Shown piece by piece: positions 60,356 to 64,000 of a stretch of DNA of 64,000 nucleotides. Position numbers and translations under genes: made by a program. Position 1 is the first letter of the stretch. Each line of letters starts with the position of its first letter. The notes beneath the pieces were generated by a model. The model was given only the letters and a program-made list of their open reading frames with translations, ran no database searches and was not told the DNA's origin. Source of the DNA: Synanceia verrucosa (Eukaryota > Chordata > Actinopteri > Perciformes > Synanceiidae); assembly GCA_029721515.1 (NCBI GenBank), contig CM056561.1, positions 5,976,001-6,040,000 of the forward strand, written 5' to 3'.

Positions 60356-62251
60356 ATACAGTAGCTAATGTTAACTTTACTGTTATTAGTCTATAATATT
60401 ATATCATTAGTAATAATAAATGTAACACAATGAACCACATATGTCAGAAGGTGTTTCCTGAAGTCTCATAGTTTGCCAGCCTATAACAGTACTATACTAT
60501 AACAGTAAAATAAAAATCCTTAAATTATGGCTTTTTAGTTTTGGTGTGCCCCACTATGAAATATTTCTGCAGACGCCCCTGCTTGGTTTGCTCTCTGTTA
60601 CAACTCTATGTTGTAAGTCTTCCTGGCCTAAAAATGAAGCTCTGTAATGAACACTGCATGACAAACCAAACTGTGTCTGCCATTACATCAAACTCTGATT
60701 AAAATAGATTATATTACTCTGGTCACACAGCATGCCAACTAGCATCTGGCAGGTACATTGGCAGTCATTATTGTGTTAATTTCTGACCTCGTGCCCTTCC
60801 TCTTCTTACTTATATTTCCACAATTCAGGCATACTGCATATATTAAACAGACATGTTGGTATGATATCTCATGAAAAGGTATTTTGCCTTGATAATAGCA
60901 TCTCACTCTCTCTCTTCTAGACATTGTGAAACCCTACATTACACTATAGACTCTCTATCAGCCATTATCGGCTCTGGAGCTGTGTCATTAAAGCTGAAAC
61001 AAAGGGACACTCACTTCGCTGGGCTCATCTCATCTGCGCCAAGTAATTACTGGCATAAAACACTGCTGTGAGCCCACACAGTGTTACTGCCCCTGAAGCA
61101 GCATATGGAAACACAAACACAGAGGCGAGCGTCCACAAGTAACATGCAGATGCACAAACACTTCCAAAAGAACACGCAAAATACTTGTATCAACAAGAAC
61201 ACATACAGTATTTACATCGACTATATACATACACAGTATATAGTATTCTGTTGTAACTGCGCTCACTGTCAGGTGAAAAGACATGGGTGGTGGTCTAAAC
61301 TCCTCCCAGACCAACAATAGTTGGGAATTGGCTAACAGACATACATAGAAACACAAAAATGAAGGTTATATGTAGCAATTTTCTTTAGTGTCAGATGTCC
61401 CAGGGTACATGTTGCTTCAGATGGTGACATACATTTTCCAGAAATGGTGTTCAACCCCAGAGCGAATGTGTTGCAATCAGCTTTGGGTGATTGTGCAGCT
61501 GTATGAACACGATTTGTAGACAGCAGAAATAGAGAAACATTTTTTTCTCCAACTGAAAAACCCTCTCTTAAAACATAACATTGTGTGACTGCAGTTTAAA
61601 TTTGGATCTTACTTTCCAGTGCAAAATTGTCTTGACAGAAGCACTTGCTAATTCTAAAGAGCTTAAACTCTATATTAAGTACAGCAGCTTAATTTTTCTC
61701 TTACACGACGACTAGCGCAAATTTTATCATCAATTAATCTCTCATTTATTTTCTTGAATAATTGATTAATAATCTAATTATCTATGCTATATAATAAAAG
61801 TAATACATCATCTAAACCAAATAGAACCACATATGCCACGTGTTGCAGCAGGAATATTCCTTTAAAGGACAAAGAATGAAAGTTCAGAGCATCAATCAGG
61901 TTGTCCTTAAAAAAGGACAGGAAGATTGTGAGCTGGGCAGAAGTAAGTGGTTAAATTTAGTAATTGATCCACCTTAATGGCCCATGACAGCAGGAAACCA
62001 CAGGGCATTCGCTGCAAAGCCTTGAAGAGCTGACAGAGTAAACACATACACACTGCCACAGGCAGAGACACAGGCACCCATAACACCCACAGACTTATAA
62101 GTAGTTTAGCAGCAAATGCTCCCAAGTCGGCTTAGCATCACATTTCCTCTCTAAAACTCAAGCTGCTACTGTCGCTCCTCCTACTTTAATAAACTCTGTT
62201 CTGCGATGTGTATGATGCACCGTAAACTCAGACGAAAACATCACAAGTGCA

Positions 62252-62253
<2 letters not shown>

Positions 62254-62282
<29 letters not shown>
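62254..62282. repeat. (CT)n microsatellite
   Basis: About 14 CT units in the first large intron. Confidence 0.95.
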
Positions 62283-62286
<4 letters not shown>

Positions 62287-63561
62287 TCCAGCACACAAAC
62301 AGGGTTGCACTCTAAAAATTAAAGCTGCTCAAATGGATTTGAGGCAGAACCATGAGAGCGGAGGCTGGGTTCAGGGGTGTGAATGCAGATATGATTAACT
62401 GACTGCATTCGCCCAAGTCTGCAGAGCTGAGTGTGGAACTCCCAAGGAGTTTAAAATTTAGTTGCATTTTGGAGTAGGAATGTGACAGTGATATAATATC
62501 ATAAATAATTCATGGTTTATGTTGCAGACTCAAAAGTGTGTTTGTCACTGAATAAATTCTGGCATAAAAAAACATGAGGATTAATTGCTTCACCTCTGAC
62601 AAAATATGTAAGATGCTTCCCACATACAGTTTCATCTTTAGTTTTTACAAGTTTACATCTATAGGCACAATCATCTGTTGCAGGACTAAGTGGTAAATGT
62701 GTTTTACAAAGGCTGAGGATTTGGATCACAATACATTATGTACAAACATCAGTGACCAGCAAACTCTATTTTTTACTTTAGTTCCAATTCAGTATTTAGA
62801 AATAAACTAACTTGTAAATACTAACTAACTGGTAAATTACTTTTTAAGATGGAACACATCTTTGCAGGGTGTGCAACAGTGTGAGGAAGCATTTCTTCCA
62901 GTGCTGTGCACCATTTAAAACTGAAATGCTAATAGCTAATTCTGCACTCTGAGTTAACTTAGAATATTAGGAAAAATAACTACTTGTGTTCTCTTTATAA
63001 GCTCTCAGTCATTCTGATTATTGCCCTCTGCATACGTGCACGTCTCACTGATGACATCACTCAGAAGCCTGTCTATATACTCTAATTACTATAACTGACT
63101 CAGTGTAACATCCCATTGTCTGGTTGCTTAATTAAAAAAAGAACACTTGTGCTCATATATTTCCTTTGTATGTATGTTTGTTTGCAACTTCTGCTCATGT
63201 GGGACGTGCACAGCAGTGTGAGACTGGCAAACCGAGACATACGCTGACAAAATGATTATAGAGAGATGTGGACAAACACAGTTTAAAAGAGAAAACACGG
63301 TTGAGCTTAGTCAAGCGAAACAGACTGCAGAACAAGATTCCTAATGCCTTTTCTTCCTGTCTCTCCTCTGTTGTGTTTACAGAGGCCCTGGAACCTTTTC
63401 TCTCACCAGGGTCCAATCACACAAGCACTGGCTTCTGAGGGATAAATTACTTTCAGCGTGATTTAATTAACAGGCCTACAAGAACAAGGAATGAACATGT
63501 TGATTGTAATAATGTTTGTGTGGTCAGAATATACGGTCAGCCCAGACTTATATTCACATAC

Positions 63562-63621
63562 CTGCAGGTCTGGATCCTCCTCGTGCTGTAGGTGGGCTTC
63601 CTCTGCTGCCTCCACCAGTCT
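63562..63621 (-). CDS. cacna2d3: cacna2d3 exon A (VWA-N helical segment)
   Basis: This 60-bp phase-0/0 exon encodes RLVEAAEEAHLQHEEDPDLQ. It is flanked by a TGTAG acceptor and a GTATGT donor. It is the most 5' exon visible; no exon for the preceding part was seen between it and the right edge. Confidence 0.93.
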
Positions 63622-63759
63622 CTACAGGAGAGTACAAAAGTGCTTTCAATAGTGGGTCAGATAATAACAGAGAGAGAAAGAGTCCTGCATGAAGTAGCTT
63701 TACAGTACAACTGGCTTTATAAGTAGCCTTTAGCACTAGAGCAACGCTGCAATGCCTCA

Positions 63760-63761
<2 letters not shown>

Positions 63762-63816
<55 letters not shown>

Positions 63817-63818
63817 CA
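63762..63818. repeat. (AC)n microsatellite
   Basis: About 24 AC units followed by CGCACACACA, 140 bp upstream of exon A on the minus strand. Confidence 0.96.
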
Positions 63819-64000
63819 TTCACAGATAGAAGACAGACATTGGGCCATCTTGTGAAAAGAGGCTATTTTCCTAAATGGTTCAGCAGTAGAGGTAATGACT
63901 GCCTCAGGTTCTTTGGACACCACCGCAACAAACTCCATCACTGGTTCACACATGCACTCTCATACACTCAATACACACATGCATGCTCACTCCATCATCA

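Larger units (their letters stand above)
51607..63561 (-). other. cacna2d3 intron B-A, 12 kb
   Basis: It contains the dispersed repeat at 53.5 kb and SINE-like copies 4 and 5. The stretch 56.4-57.3 kb is strongly AT-rich. No exon or RNA gene was recognised. As a large 5'-side intron it is a plausible home for enhancers, but none can be called from sequence alone. Confidence 0.7.
178..63621 (-). other. cacna2d3: cacna2d3 locus (calcium-channel alpha-2/delta-3 subunit), 30 internal exons
   Basis: The product is the extracellular, membrane-anchored auxiliary subunit of high-voltage-activated calcium channels. In the known family it raises channel surface density and supports synapse function; the precursor is cut into disulfide-linked alpha-2 and delta chains. 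Thirty exons read right to left. They cover the end of the VWA-N region, the VWA domain with its MIDAS motif DVSGS, the Cache-like region, and most of the C-terminal alpha-2 part up to the FNLYSWW segment. Peptides such as YNEELHYVEPCLNGTLVQAD match alpha-2/delta-3 rather than -4, and antisense lrtm1 in an intron agrees. The signal peptide and first exons lie right of the window, and the delta C-terminus and GPI signal lie left of it. All exon phases join; one exon carries a one-base frameshift. Confidence 0.95.

Noticed and set aside
178..63621. cacna2d4 / lrtm2 instead of cacna2d3 / lrtm1
   Set aside because: Exon peptides (YNEELHYVEPCLNG, RNRKWYIQ, LPQAQK) and the Lrtm1 membrane helix match the -3 / LRTM1 paralogues.
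1..64000. CRISPR arrays, operons, ribosome binding sites, phage or insertion sequences
   Set aside because: The window is eukaryotic; tandem runs are microsatellites and genes are split by GT-AG introns.

Overview
The window is vertebrate nuclear DNA, almost certainly from a ray-finned (teleost) fish. It has GT-AG split genes, dense (CA)n/(TG)n microsatellites, tRNA-headed retroposons with (ATGG)n tails, Tc1-like transposon relics and TTAA-flanked MITEs. Nothing bacterial, viral or CRISPR-like was seen. Nearly all of the sequence is intron.

Minus strand, whole window: 30 consecutive internal exons (about 2.55 kb of coding sequence, roughly 850 codons) of cacna2d3, the voltage-gated calcium-channel auxiliary subunit alpha-2/delta-3. 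The 5' end (signal peptide and first exons) lies beyond base 64000. The 3' end (last delta-region exons and GPI signal) lies left of base 1. All exons were placed by protein similarity plus AG/GT boundaries, and the phases chain without a gap. They include an 18-bp microexon. One exon (21824-21896) is a single base too long and would shift the frame to a stop.

Plus strand, 9141-14470: lrtm1, a leucine-rich-repeat single-pass membrane protein, lies entirely within the 12.7-kb cacna2d3 intron 4940-17646 in the opposite orientation. The same nesting is known for human LRTM1 in CACNA2D3, and it confirms the paralogue assignment of both genes. The model has four coding exons, the first only 7 coding bases, and predicts 376 residues.

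Repeats fill the introns. There are five copies of a tRNA-headed SINE-like family, two with clear 12-bp target-site duplications. There are four copies of a TTAA-bounded MITE family, all in the same orientation. Two internally deleted Tc1-like transposons, an L2-like LINE remnant, other interspersed repeats and many microsatellites are also present. No other gene, RNA gene or operon-like structure could be supported. Regulatory elements such as conserved non-coding enhancers cannot be called from a single sequence.
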